This document shows positions 1-8,539 of a DNA stretch of 64,000 nt, one piece after another. How positions within the stretch are numbered: position 1 is the stretch's first letter; each line of letters starts with the position of its first letter. Source of the stretch: CAYQQU01 sp964419545. Lineage in GTDB: Bacteria; Bacteroidota; Bacteroidia; Chitinophagales; Saprospiraceae. The translations under genes were made by a program, and so were the position numbers. The stretch spans positions 1-64,000 of the forward strand of contig CAYQQU010000016.1 in assembly GCA_964419545.1 (NCBI GenBank), in the 5' to 3' direction. The notes under the pieces are model-generated. The model was not told the DNA's origin, did not search any database, and was given only the letters and a program-made list of their open reading frames with translations.

Positions 1-5
1 TAGTT

Positions 6-20
6 CGTCCCGCTGGGACG
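6..20. other. Small perfect hairpin at window edge
   Basis: CGTCCC and GGGACG form a 6-bp stem with a GCT loop, about 50 bases before the GH97 gene. It has no T-tract on the plus strand inside the window. It could be the end of a terminator or regulatory structure of a gene lying to the left, which cannot be seen. Confidence 0.3.
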
Positions 21-73
21 TGAGCATAACAATGTTTCAAACCGAGAATTGCTGCTCATAAAGCCTTTTAATT

Positions 74-2014
74 ATGAAAAAACTTGCCCTTATCCTCCTA
101 TTTGGCATGGCCGCTTTTTCAATACTCACCGCCCAACACCGATTGACTTCCCCCGACGGCGCCATCGAAGTAGCCATCGAAAAGGGCGCTTCCCTGGCTT
201 TTTCTGTGGCAAAAAATGGAGAAGCGCTGATGCGCGCGAACGCCCTCAACCTCTTTTTCGACGGTGCGCCCTTGTACCGAAACCAAGCGCCTGCCGCGAC
301 CCGCTACAGCGTGGATGAAGCCGTGACCGTCGCCTTTCCGTATAAACATCGCAACCTGAAGGAACAATACAACGGGCTGAAGCTCGACTTCGGCGACGGC
401 TGGGTGCTCCATTTCCGGGCGTATAACGACGGGGTGGCGTACCGGTACGAAACGGACCAAGACACAGAAACGACGGTCAACGAAAGCCTGGAGCTTGCCT
501 TTCCTGCCGACTTCCCCCTCTGGCATTCCCCCGTTTCGGGCTTTATGAGCAGCCAGGAAGTACCCTACGAAAAGACTCCCGTTTCTGCTTTGCCGGATTC
601 CGTGGTCACTTACCTACCCGTGCTCGCCGCAGCGCAGGACGGCCTCAAGCTGCTGATCACCGAAGCCGACGTATACGATTATCCGCACCTCTTCCTGCAA
701 GGCGGCGACGGGGATCAACACCTGGAAGCAGTATTTCCGCCTTTCCCTTTAACCACCGAGTTGGTGCGCGATCGCAGCAGCCGGGTCACCGAAAGCGCCG
801 GATACATCGCCCGGACGAACGGCAAGCGCACTTTCCCCTGGCGAGTGTTTATCGTGACGGAACAGGACGCACAGCTGGTCGAATCGGACCTCGTATACCT
901 GCTTGCCCGCACCGGGGAGACTAAGGATACCGATTGGATCCGGCCGGGAAGGGTAGCCTGGGACTGGTGGAACGCCAGCAACCTCGCCGGCGTGGATTTC
1001 AAAACGGGACTCAATACCGATACCTGGAAGTACTACATCGATTTCGCCGCAAAACACGGACTGGAATACATCATTCTCGATGAGGGCTGGTCAATCTCCA
1101 CAACCGACCTGAGCCGCCCCAATCCCGATCTCGACCTGCAGGAACTGATCAAATACGGCGATGGGAAAGGCGTTCGCCTCATCCTGTGGACCACCTGGCG
1201 GGCGCTCAACGAACAGTGGGCGGTGCTGGATCGCTTCCGGGAATGGGGCATCGCCGGCATCAAAGTCGACTTTATGGACCGGGCCGATCAGTGGATGGTC
1301 AACTTTTACGAAAAAGTGGCCCGCGAAGCCTTCGCACGGGAACTACTCGTCGACTTCCACGGTGCGTTCAAACCCACCGGCCTGCGCCGGCAGTATCCCA
1401 ATGTCGTCTCTTACGAGGGGGTCTGCGGCCTGGAGCAGAGCAAATGGTCGAAGAAAAATACACCCACACTGAATGCTACCATCCCTTTCCTGAGAATGGT
1501 CTGCGGCCCGATGGATTATACGCCGGGCGCGATGCGCAACTACCATCCGGAAGAATTCCAGCCTTTTTTCAACCGCCCCGGCAGCCAGGGCACGCGGGCC
1601 CACCAGGTGGCGCTGTTCGTGCTCTACGAAAGCGGTATCCAGATGCTGGCCGACAGCCCGACCAACTACGAAAAAGAACAGGAGACCACCGGTTTTTTAT
1701 CCCATATTCCCGTGATCTGGGAGGATACGCGGGTGCTGGCGGCCGAAGTCGGCGAGGTGCTGGTCGTGGCCCGACGGAATGGTGCGGATTGGTTTGTCGC
1801 AGGGATCACCGGAGCGGCCCCCAGAACGGAAAAGATCGATCTTTCATTCCTGGGCGAAGGCCAATATTCGGCAGTCCTGATGCAGGACGGGATCAACGCC
1901 GATCGCCACGCGGAGGATTACCAGCTGCTGAGACGGGAAGTAACCCGCGATACCCGGCTCTCGGTGAAAATGACGAAAGGAGGAGGGTTTGCCATGCGGC
2001 TGCGGCCACTGTAG
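74..2014 (+). CDS. Glycoside hydrolase family 97 (retaining type, alpha-galactosidase/alpha-glucosidase-like)
   Basis: This 646-residue protein has an export signal (about residues 1-20, hydrophobic, ending ILTAQ), then the GH97 N-terminal beta-sandwich, a central (beta/alpha)8 barrel and a short C-terminal beta domain. It resembles SusB-family alpha-glycosidases of Bacteroidota in length and order. GH97 has an inverting branch (SusB) and a retaining branch (BT1871-like). Here the barrel carries KVDFMDR with Asp399 where the retaining branch has its nucleophile, and SYEGV with Glu448 about 50 residues later as candidate acid/base. That favours the retaining branch, whose characterised member is an alpha-galactosidase. 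The exact sugar cannot be told. It probably acts in the periplasm on oligosaccharides. The start is chosen at ATG 74 because the signal peptide begins there. No strong ribosome binding site is visible, which is normal in this phylum. Confidence 0.88.
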   Translation: MKKLALILLFGMAAFSILTAQHRLTSPDGAIEVAIEKGASLAFSVAKNGEALMRANALNLFFDGAPLYRNQAPAATRYSVDEAVTVAFPYKHRNLKEQYNGLKLDFGDGWVLHFRAYNDGVAYRYETDQDTETTVNESLELAFPADFPLWHSPVSGFMSSQEVPYEKTPVSALPDSVVTYLPVLAAAQDGLKLLITEADVYDYPHLFLQGGDGDQHLEAVFPPFPLTTELVRDRSSRVTESAGYIARTNGKRTFPWRVFIVTEQDAQLVESDLVYLLARTGETKDTDWIRPGRVAWDWWNASNLAGVDFKTGLNTDTWKYYIDFAAKHGLEYIILDEGWSISTTDLSRPNPDLDLQELIKYGDGKGVRLILWTTWRALNEQWAVLDRFREWGIAGIKVDFMDRADQWMVNFYEKVAREAFARELLVDFHGAFKPTGLRRQYPNVVSYEGVCGLEQSKWSKKNTPTLNATIPFLRMVCGPMDYTPGAMRNYHPEEFQPFFNRPGSQGTRAHQVALFVLYESGIQMLADSPTNYEKEQETTGFLSHIPVIWEDTRVLAAEVGEVLVVARRNGADWFVAGITGAAPRTEKIDLSFLGEGQYSAVLMQDGINADRHAEDYQLLRREVTRDTRLSVKMTKGGGFAMRLRPL

Positions 2015-2219
2015 TCCTCCGGGTTGAGGGAACATGTAAATTGTTGGAGGTCAATTTTTTGTAACTCCAAACTCCATAGGGGCAAAACATTAGTACACCT
2101 GTGACGCTTCCCGCCGAACAATATTTCACCTTTTTGCAACAATAGAGGAAATCGCACTTCTCTTTTCCCTGCACCTTTGTATCGACAATTAAACAAAAAC
2201 AACCCTAAACTACAGTATC

Positions 2220-2678
2220 ATGAAAAAGATCATCTTCTTCCTCTTTGTCGCCACTGGTATTTTCGGCGCCGCACAAGGACAGTCTTACACCGCATGGAAC
2301 GACAACCAGCCAACGGCCGGACTGCTAGACAACGGAACGTACGCTGTTTCGAATGCCAAGGCCCCCGCCACGACGGGCGTTACCCGCCGGCCGCAGTTTC
2401 CGACCGGTGAAGAGGGGCTGCGCGCGTATTTCGAGGAGCAGGCGATCTACCCGATAGCCGCCCGCGAGAACGGCGTCGAAGAAGTGGTGCGCGTCTGCAT
2501 GACCATTGCTCCCGACGGTATGCCTTATGACTTCCAGGTCATCGACCCGATCGATTCCGACCTCCGGAAGGTCGCCCTGCAGGCCGTACAGAATATGCCG
2601 GACTGGCTGCCTGCGCTGCAGAATGGCCTTCCGGTAAAATGTAAAGTAATTGTGCCCGTTATTTTCCATTTACAATAG
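2220..2678 (+). CDS. Exported TonB C-terminal-domain protein
   Basis: The 152-residue product has a signal peptide (MKKIIFFLFVATG...AAQGQ). Residues about 60-152 match the TonB C-terminal domain: FPTGEEGLRAYFEE, a YPIAARENGVEE core, and a terminal LPVKCKVIVPVIFHL strand. There is no N-terminal transmembrane anchor followed by a proline-rich spacer as in a classical TonB energy transducer, so it is probably a free periplasmic protein with this fold rather than a full TonB. It stands alone and is followed by a strong bidirectional terminator shared with the convergent YceI gene. Its partner receptor is unknown. Confidence 0.75.
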   Translation: MKKIIFFLFVATGIFGAAQGQSYTAWNDNQPTAGLLDNGTYAVSNAKAPATTGVTRRPQFPTGEEGLRAYFEEQAIYPIAARENGVEEVVRVCMTIAPDGMPYDFQVIDPIDSDLRKVALQAVQNMPDWLPALQNGLPVKCKVIVPVIFHLQ

Positions 2679-2696
2679 ATTTTCCCGAACTCAAAA

Positions 2697-2730
2697 AAAA
2701 GAGCTGTAACGCAACCGTTACAGCTCTTTT
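2697..2730. terminator. Bidirectional rho-independent terminator
   Basis: A perfect 15-bp inverted repeat (arms 2697-2711 and 2716-2730) encloses a CAAC loop. One arm begins with an A-tract and the other ends in TTTT, so it can stop transcription from both the TonB-C gene on the left and the YceI gene on the right. Confidence 0.9.
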
Positions 2731-2772
2731 GCATTTGATGAAGAGGAAGCTGCGCTTCCCGTTATTTTTAGA

Positions 2773-3351
2773 TCAGTTGACGCTCAGCACCAGATTTACT
2801 TTCAGGTCGAACTCGTCATAGATCGTCTTGTCGCCCAGGTCATCGAAGAAAGAACCGGAGCCGTACCGTACACTGTACTCGGAGCGGTCGACGGTGATCT
2901 CAGCCGTAGCCGACTCTTCCTCTACGTGGGCCAGAAACTTGATCTCCTTGGTGATGTCCTTGATCGTCAGGTCTGCAACGATCTTGTAGTCGCCCGGCGT
3001 ACCGCGCGAGACCACTTGCGTAAACTCGAGGCTGGCCGTGGGGTGGTTCTTGACGCCGAAGAAATCGTCGGATTTCAGGTGGCCTTCCAGCTTGCCTTTG
3101 TATTCGCCTTCCAGATCGCCGACCGTGATGCTCGTCATGTCGATCACGAAATTGCCGCCCGTCAGCTGGCCGTCGGTGAATACCAGTTCACCGCTTTTCA
3201 GGTTGACGGTGCCGTGGTGCTTGCCGGTTACTTTGTAGCCTTTCCACTCGATCTTGCTGGCTTTAACGTCAGCTTTCTTCTTGGTAACTTCTGCTTCCGG
3301 ATTCGTGAATGCCAGTAAGCTTGCAAAGAGGATTAAAAAACTAAACTTCAT
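2773..3351 (-). CDS. YceI family exported protein
   Basis: The 192-residue protein has a signal peptide (MKFSFLILFASLLAFTNPEA) followed by one YceI domain, a lipocalin-like beta barrel that binds polyisoprenoids or similar amphiphiles. Typical signatures are IEWKGYKVTGKHHGTVNL near the N-terminus, GGNFVIDMTSI, LEGHLKSDDFFGVKNHPTASLEF, and a C-terminal strand ending LVLSVN. The MarR gene lies 125 bp upstream on the same strand. MarR-YceI pairs are common in Bacteroidota, and control by that MarR is likely but inferred. Confidence 0.88.
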   Translation of the reverse strand: MKFSFLILFASLLAFTNPEAEVTKKKADVKASKIEWKGYKVTGKHHGTVNLKSGELVFTDGQLTGGNFVIDMTSITVGDLEGEYKGKLEGHLKSDDFFGVKNHPTASLEFTQVVSRGTPGDYKIVADLTIKDITKEIKFLAHVEEESATAEITVDRSEYSVRYGSGSFFDDLGDKTIYDEFDLKVNLVLSVN

Positions 3352-3476
3352 GGTGAGTTGCGTTTTTATTGGTGATTATTGATTGCATAGGTATCCTATA
3401 AAGGACGTTTTCGATGAATTGTTCGCAAAATGATGTTAAAACACTGATTGGGGCAAAAATTTTTTCGTTGCGGGGC

Positions 3477-3926
3477 TCAATCGCGAAATTTATCCAACAG
3501 ATCACTGAGTAACCTGGCCTCTTCTTCGGTGAGGTTGCGACCTATCAAATCCAGTTTGCCCGAAATATGGTCCATGCTTTCCAGCAGCGCCTGCCCCTGT
3601 GGGGTCAGGCTGACATCCACCAGGCGCTTATCGTGCGTGCATTCCCGGCGGCTGACCCATCCTTTTTGGTGTAAGCGATCCACCAGGCGGGAAGTGTCCG
3701 CCATCTTATCCAACAGGCGTTCCCGGATCACCGAAGTGGTGATCGGCTCGCCCGCGCCGCGCAAAATGCGCAACACATTGTATTGCTGCATGGTTATATT
3801 ATATGGCTTGAGCTTGCATCGCAACTGATCCTTTAACCAATTGCTGGTGTAGATCAGGTTGACAACGGCCCGGTGCCAGTCATTGCGAAAAGGTTTTGTC
3901 TGTTGTATGGCTTCTTCTATTCTCAT
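3477..3926 (-). CDS. MarR family transcriptional regulator
   Basis: This 149-residue winged-helix regulator carries a DNA-recognition helix around TSVIRERLLDKMADTSRLVDRL and a wing with the DKRLVDVSLTPQGQ signature typical of MarR. MarR proteins bind palindromes as dimers and release them on contact with small aromatic or oxidising ligands. A promoter with overlapping inverted repeats lies just upstream (3945-3979), which fits autorepression. The downstream YceI gene is the likely co-target. The ligand is unknown. Confidence 0.88.
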   Translation of the reverse strand: MRIEEAIQQTKPFRNDWHRAVVNLIYTSNWLKDQLRCKLKPYNITMQQYNVLRILRGAGEPITTSVIRERLLDKMADTSRLVDRLHQKGWVSRRECTHDKRLVDVSLTPQGQALLESMDHISGKLDLIGRNLTEEEARLLSDLLDKFRD

Positions 3927-3944
3927 CTTTTTCTGAATTCGCTA

Positions 3945-3979
3945 CAAATATAATGTTTAAACTTCAATGTTCAAACATT
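3945..3979 (-). promoter_or_regulatory. MarR promoter with overlapping operator
   Basis: Read on the minus strand, a -33 TTTG (3972-3975) and a -7 TATATTTG (3945-3952) are separated by 19 nt, an exact match to the Bacteroidota sigma consensus. It lies about 20 bases before the MarR start codon. Inverted arms AATGTTT (3952-3958) and AAACATT (3973-3979) cover both promoter elements, and a second near-palindrome (AATGTT/AACATT, 3966-3979) sits in the upstream half. The arrangement suggests an autorepressive MarR operator. Confidence 0.7.
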
Positions 3980-4064
3980 AAAAAGAAGTTTTATGATTTT
4001 TTTAACACTCGGCGTTTCGGTTCTACTCCCGGGCGAACCTTTTTCATTTGGCGATTGATTTGCT

Positions 4065-4072
4065 TACATTTG
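4065..4072 (+). promoter_or_regulatory. Possible -7 element of the ECF sigma gene
   Basis: TACATTTG matches the TAnnTTTG consensus 45 bases before TTG 4117. No TTTG lies at the proper 19-21 nt distance upstream (the nearest gives 14 nt), so the match is partial. If real, it places the transcript start near 4080 and argues for the later start codon. Confidence 0.35.
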
Positions 4073-4116
4073 TTGATACCTTGTTTGGAGGCAGTCATTT
4101 AAAAGGCCGAAGCGTT

Positions 4117-4722
4117 TTGTCCGAATCCTCGATCAAACAACTGGAGCAGCTTTTTTACCGGTATCAGCCCATGCTGGTTGCTTACGCCAACCAGTATTTG
4201 CGTTCGCCGGAGGATGCCCGGGAAGTGGTGCAGGACGTATTCGTCGGGGTGTGGAACAACCGGGAGCACCTGGCCTACGACGATAGCCTCAAGCCCTATC
4301 TGTTTACTGCTACCCGCAACCGGACGCTCAATCATCTGCGCAAACGGCGGGAAAAAACGGTAGCTCTCGACGAAGTCGGCGAAGCGGCGGCCGCGGTGAA
4401 AAGCGAGGGCGAAGCCCAGATGGAAGCCGAAGAAATGCGGGCGTTGATCTTCGACGAAGTCAACCGGCTGCCAGAGCGCTGCCGGCGCATATTTTTACTC
4501 AGCCGCCAGGAAGCCCTCTCTTACCGGGAAATCGCCGAGCGGCTCGACGTATCCGTGAAGACCGTCGAAAACCAGATCGCCATCGCGCTCAAGCGCCTGC
4601 GCGCCCGGGTGACGACCGGCAACGATGAACTTAGGTTGGCCGCGCCCTGGTTCATTGGGTTGGCGGCGGCATCGTGGCTGCTGAAGTTTTTGGTAAAAAA
4701 ATGCTTTTTCCTTTGGGGGTAA
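4117..4722 (+). CDS. ECF RNA polymerase sigma factor (FecI-like)
   Basis: With the start at TTG 4117 the protein has 201 residues. Region 2 is visible as LFYRYQPMLVAYANQYLRSPEDAREVVQDVFVGVW, and region 4 as LPERCRRIFLLSRQEALSYREIAERLDVSVKTVENQ, the standard pair of an ECF sigma-70 factor. No in-frame ATG lies near the N-terminus; TTG 4048 would add 23 residues but overlaps a likely promoter. The C-terminus ends in a hydrophobic segment (LAAPWFIGLAAASWLLKFLV), common in this subfamily. The FecR gene follows after 70 bp, so this is a cell-surface signalling cascade in which the sigma factor directs transcription of the TonB receptor genes downstream. Confidence 0.9.
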   Translation: MSESSIKQLEQLFYRYQPMLVAYANQYLRSPEDAREVVQDVFVGVWNNREHLAYDDSLKPYLFTATRNRTLNHLRKRREKTVALDEVGEAAAAVKSEGEAQMEAEEMRALIFDEVNRLPERCRRIFLLSRQEALSYREIAERLDVSVKTVENQIAIALKRLRARVTTGNDELRLAAPWFIGLAAASWLLKFLVKKCFFLWG

Positions 4723-4792
4723 GGGCGACGGAAGGGGTTGTAGGATATAGGAAACGAACGGAAAGCCTGCGGGCTTTGCTAATACCAAGGAT

Positions 4793-5773
4793 ATGAATCA
4801 ATCGGAGATCGACATACTGATCCACCGAAATCTGACGGGCGCCGCTACGCCGGAAGAGAAAAATGCACTGGAGCTGTGGCTTACGGAAGGGGAGTCCCAT
4901 CCGGAATATTACCGGCAGCTTCGCACCCTATGGGCGGAAGCAGAGCCGGTTGATTACGACCTGGCGGCGGATACCGAAGCGGAATGGGAAAAAGTGCGCC
5001 GGCGGCTGATCCCGGAGGCCAGCGAAACCGTAGCACCGGTGCGGAAGATGCGTCCGCGCTGGCTGCCTTACGCCGCGGCCGCCTTGCTGATCGTCGGGCT
5101 CTTCGCCCTGTGGCGCCTCTTTCTTGCCGGTCCGCCCGCTCCCGTATTGGCGCAAACCTACGAGACTGCGGCCGGTGAGCAACGCACCTTGTCTCTGGCC
5201 GACGGCACCGAGGTCGTACTCAACGCCGCCTCCTGGCTGGGCGTTGTCGAAGGGTTCAACGGCGCGGAACGGCGCCTGCACCTGCGGGGCGAAGCTTTTT
5301 TTGCGGTGGCCTCCGATTCGCTGCGGCCTTTCTTTGTGGAAGCGGACGCGGCTACGGCGCAGGTGCTGGGGACAGCCTTCAATTTCAGCGCCTATCCTGA
5401 TGCGCCCAACGTTCGCATCGACGTAACCGAGGGCGTCGTCGGTTTTTCCGTCGACGGCGAAGCGCCGCTGCGCCTGCCTGCCGGTGAAGCCGCCGAATGG
5501 TCGCCCGCGCAGGGCGTGCACGCCGTGCCTTATCACGACCAGGCCGCCGCCTGGCGCGATGGCCGCCTCGTGTTCGCCGGCGTTCCGCTTTCCCAAGTGC
5601 TGCGCACCCTGGAGCGCCACTACGCCGTAACCATCACCACCCGCCGCGAAATCGCCGACCGCACCTACACCGCCACCTTCGACAACGAACCCCTCGAAGC
5701 CGTCCTCGATGTGCTCACCCAAACCTTCGACTGGACCGTAGAACAACAAGACGGAGCCATAATTATCCAGTAA
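4793..5773 (+). CDS. FecR family anti-sigma factor
   Basis: The 326-residue inner-membrane regulator has a cytoplasmic N-terminal part (about 1-85), a single membrane helix (WLPYAAAALLIVGLFALWRLFL, about 90-111), a periplasmic FecR domain (QRTLSLADGTEVVLNAAS through TEGVVGFSV) and a C-terminal DUF4974 domain (LVFAGVPLSQVLRTLERHYAV to the end). It should hold the ECF sigma factor inactive until the STN domain of the TonB receptor encoded just downstream contacts its periplasmic part. Gene order sigma-FecR-STN receptor supports this. Confidence 0.92.
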   Translation: MNQSEIDILIHRNLTGAATPEEKNALELWLTEGESHPEYYRQLRTLWAEAEPVDYDLAADTEAEWEKVRRRLIPEASETVAPVRKMRPRWLPYAAAALLIVGLFALWRLFLAGPPAPVLAQTYETAAGEQRTLSLADGTEVVLNAASWLGVVEGFNGAERRLHLRGEAFFAVASDSLRPFFVEADAATAQVLGTAFNFSAYPDAPNVRIDVTEGVVGFSVDGEAPLRLPAGEAAEWSPAQGVHAVPYHDQAAAWRDGRLVFAGVPLSQVLRTLERHYAVTITTRREIADRTYTATFDNEPLEAVLDVLTQTFDWTVEQQDGAIIIQ

Positions 5774-5785
5774 AGTCCCCGCCCT

Positions 5786-5844
5786 CCCCACACCCACACC
5801 CACACCCACACCCACACTCACACCCACACTCACACCCACACCCC
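5786..5844. repeat. CCCACA hexamer microsatellite
   Basis: About ten near-perfect copies of a CCCACA/CTCACA hexamer fill almost the whole gap between the FecR stop and the TonB receptor start. The complementary strand reads (GGGTGT)n and satisfies the four-G-run pattern for a G-quadruplex. The array ends about ten bases before a TAnnTTTG element and occupies the position where a -33 box would lie. Confidence 0.9.
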
Positions 5845-5853
5845 TTTATCCCT

Positions 5854-5861
5854 TATCTTTG
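5854..5861 (+). promoter_or_regulatory. Putative -7 element, TonB receptor promoter
   Basis: TATCTTTG matches the TAnnTTTG consensus and ends six bases before the ATG at 5867. A transcript would begin at or next to the start codon and be nearly leaderless. No TTTG is found upstream because the hexamer repeat occupies that place. The promoter could depend on the ECF sigma factor, on the repeat, or not be real. Confidence 0.4.
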
Positions 5862-5866
5862 CCCCC

Positions 5867-8536
5867 ATGAAACAGCTACTCCTGATTCTGCTGTTGGGGA
5901 TCGCCATACGGGGTGCGGCGCAAGAAGAGCTGCTGGCTGCCCGGGTCAGCTGTCGGTTGGACAGTCAGACCCTGACGCAGGCGCTCGAGACATTGTCGCG
6001 CGAAAATGATCTGCGGATCAGCTTCAGCAATACTTTCTTGCCGGAAGACCGGCATTATTCTTACGATTTTCAGGAAGTAGCCTTGGGAACGGTCATTCAG
6101 GTCTTGTTGCGCGATACCGACCTCACCTATACGGTGGCGCGCGATTATCTGATCGTGCGGCCCTGCGAACCGGGGGAAGCGGCGCCGCCTCCGCCTTTGT
6201 TTACCATCAGCGGTTTCGTGGAAGATTCGCTTTCCGGCGAGCGCCTGGTGGGGGCCAATTTGTATTTCCCGTCTCTTCGGCGCGGCGCCAACACCAACGC
6301 CGAGGGTTTTTTCTCGATCTCTTTGCCGGCCGGCTCCTGGCAGCTGGACATTTCATACGTTGGGTTTCATCCCAGGCAGTACTGGCTGGGCCTTTTTTCG
6401 GACCTGAAACTCAAGGTGCAGCTGGCTCGCGCCGGGGTGCTGCAGGTCGTGGAAGTTCGCGCGCCGGCCCCGGGCGGCGGGCGGGCCGAGCTGTTGCCGG
6501 CGCAGCCGGGGCGCGAGCGGATGCCGGCTGCGTTGCTGGAGCGCATGCCTGGCCTTCTGGGCGAAAACGACGCCCTGCAGGCCCTGGGGTGGTTGCCGGG
6601 CGTACAGGTAGGCACCAGTAACCTCGGAAACTTTTCGGTGCGCAACGGCGATACCGGCCACAACCTCATCCTGCTCGACGGCGCACAGATCTACAGCGCC
6701 AATCACATGCTGGGCCTCTTTTCGGTGTTCAACGGATCGGCCGTGAAGGATATCGAACTGATCAAAGGAGCGATGCCCGCCCGCTACGGCGGCCGCCTCT
6801 CTTCGGTAGTGGCCGTCAACGGGCGCGAAGGCGACTTTCACCGCTGGAAAGGAGAAGGCGCCGCCGGACTGTTGCTTGCCAAAGGCCTGGCGGAGGGCCC
6901 GATCATCCCGGGCAAAATGTCGCTCCTGGTCTCAGGGCGGCGTTCCTACTGGGATCTGTTGCTGCGCCCCATCCTCAAATCGCTGCAGGACGGGCTGAGG
7001 CTGGGCTATTACTTCGGCGACCTCAACGTCAAGGTGAAACACAAAATATCCGAACGCGACGAATGGAGCCTGACGGCTTACCTCGGTGAAGATCGCTTTC
7101 GCTTTAGGGAGGAGAACGACAGTGTGTTCGCCAACCAGGATTATCCTTATCGCGTGAAAGACAAAACGGAGATCGACATCGCCTGGCGCAATAAGGCCGT
7201 GGCCCTGAAGTGGAACCGGATCTGGACCGACCGGCTGTTCTCGAGCGCCAGCCTGGCCTTATCCGACTACCGGTTCAAGCTCAGCGATATCCGGGAAAAC
7301 CGCAATTACGAGGGGCGCCCCTTTTTATTCGAGGGCGTCGAGACCCGCTACCGTTCCGGCGTGCGCGATCTGAGCCTGCGCGCCGATTTTGAGTTCAACC
7401 TGCGCCCCCGGCTGAGCCTGCATTTTGGCGGCTCTTTTATCTGGCATCGCTTTCTGCCGCAGGCCAGCGGCGACGTGTTTCAGACCGTGACCGAAGCCCA
7501 GGAGGAGCTGGTGCTGGCGGCGGGCGGCCGCGAAGTAAGCATCGAACCGCTCGTACTCGACGCGCTGGAATCGGGTGCGTACGCCGAATTCCGGGGGCGC
7601 TGGCGGCGCCTTCACTGGCAACTGGGGCTCCACCTGGCGGCTTTTTACCACGACGTGCTTTTTGTTTCGCCGCAACCGCGCCTGCAGTTCAATTTTCAGC
7701 TGGGCAACCGGCACGAACTGATCGCCGCCTTTCGCCTCAACGAGCAGTACGCCCACCTCTTGTCCAACAACGCCATCAACCTGCCGACCGACCTCTGGGC
7801 GCCGGCGACCCAGGCCGTAAGGCCGCAACGCTCCTGGCAGGCATCAGTTGGCTGGCAGAAATACTGGGACAAAGACCTGAGCTTCCGGGCCGAAGGCTAT
7901 TATCACGATATGCGTCGCCTGACCACTTTTACGCTGGCCCGTTCCTTCTTTTCGGGCAGCGACTGGGAAGACCGCATGATCCAGGGCAACGGCAATAGCT
8001 ACGGCTTTGAGTTCTCGGCGCGCAAGATGCTCGGCCGGCTCCAGGGCATCGCCAGCTATGACTTGTCCTGGAGCTGGCGCCGCTATCCCGGCCTCAATCA
8101 GAACGAGCGGTTTCCCGCCCGCCAGAACCGCCGCCATCAGTTTTCCTTGTTGATGCAGTACCGGGTGAGCCCCAAAGTGCGGTTTTCCGCCGGCTGGGTG
8201 TATTATAGCGGCAATTTTCTGACCATTGCCGATCAGTATTCCCCGGCGGTCTATCCGGTCCCTACTTTCCCCGACGGCGCCTGGCTTTCCGATCTCAACG
8301 CCACGGGGCGCATCAACAACTACCAGGCGCCGGACTACCACCGCCTCGACGTCAACTTCGATTTTCTTAAAAAAGGGCGCGGCTATGTACGCAAGTGGAC
8401 TTTCGGCGTTTTTAATGCGTACAACCACCGCAATCCGTCGATCATCTACGCGGATACCTTTTTCGACCGGCGGGAAATTACCGCGGTGAGTATTTTTATG
8501 CTGATACCGTCCATCAGTTACCAGCTAAAATTCTAA
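5867..8536 (+). CDS. TonB-dependent outer-membrane receptor with STN signalling domain
   Basis: The 889-residue receptor has a signal peptide (MKQLLLILLLGIAIRGAAQ), an STN domain (about 25-100, LDSQTLTQALETLSRENDLRI onward), a carboxypeptidase-regulatory-like beta domain (ISGFVEDSLSGERLVGANLYF, about 115-190), a plug domain (DNALQALGWLPGVQVG ... LILLDGAQIYSANH ... RYGGRLSSVV, about 230-330) and a beta barrel ending in a terminal aromatic residue (ISYQLKF). STN domains pass the ligand signal to FecR, so this is the sensing receptor of the sigma/FecR pair upstream. A DUF4249 lipoprotein gene starts 3 bp after the stop, the usual companion of this receptor class. The substrate is unknown. Confidence 0.92.
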   Translation: MKQLLLILLLGIAIRGAAQEELLAARVSCRLDSQTLTQALETLSRENDLRISFSNTFLPEDRHYSYDFQEVALGTVIQVLLRDTDLTYTVARDYLIVRPCEPGEAAPPPPLFTISGFVEDSLSGERLVGANLYFPSLRRGANTNAEGFFSISLPAGSWQLDISYVGFHPRQYWLGLFSDLKLKVQLARAGVLQVVEVRAPAPGGGRAELLPAQPGRERMPAALLERMPGLLGENDALQALGWLPGVQVGTSNLGNFSVRNGDTGHNLILLDGAQIYSANHMLGLFSVFNGSAVKDIELIKGAMPARYGGRLSSVVAVNGREGDFHRWKGEGAAGLLLAKGLAEGPIIPGKMSLLVSGRRSYWDLLLRPILKSLQDGLRLGYYFGDLNVKVKHKISERDEWSLTAYLGEDRFRFREENDSVFANQDYPYRVKDKTEIDIAWRNKAVALKWNRIWTDRLFSSASLALSDYRFKLSDIRENRNYEGRPFLFEGVETRYRSGVRDLSLRADFEFNLRPRLSLHFGGSFIWHRFLPQASGDVFQTVTEAQEELVLAAGGREVSIEPLVLDALESGAYAEFRGRWRRLHWQLGLHLAAFYHDVLFVSPQPRLQFNFQLGNRHELIAAFRLNEQYAHLLSNNAINLPTDLWAPATQAVRPQRSWQASVGWQKYWDKDLSFRAEGYYHDMRRLTTFTLARSFFSGSDWEDRMIQGNGNSYGFEFSARKMLGRLQGIASYDLSWSWRRYPGLNQNERFPARQNRRHQFSLLMQYRVSPKVRFSAGWVYYSGNFLTIADQYSPAVYPVPTFPDGAWLSDLNATGRINNYQAPDYHRLDVNFDFLKKGRGYVRKWTFGVFNAYNHRNPSIIYADTFFDRREITAVSIFMLIPSISYQLKF

Positions 8537-8539
8537 GCT

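Noticed and set aside
5786..5844. CRISPR array
   Set aside because: The units are six bases with no spacers; it is a microsatellite.
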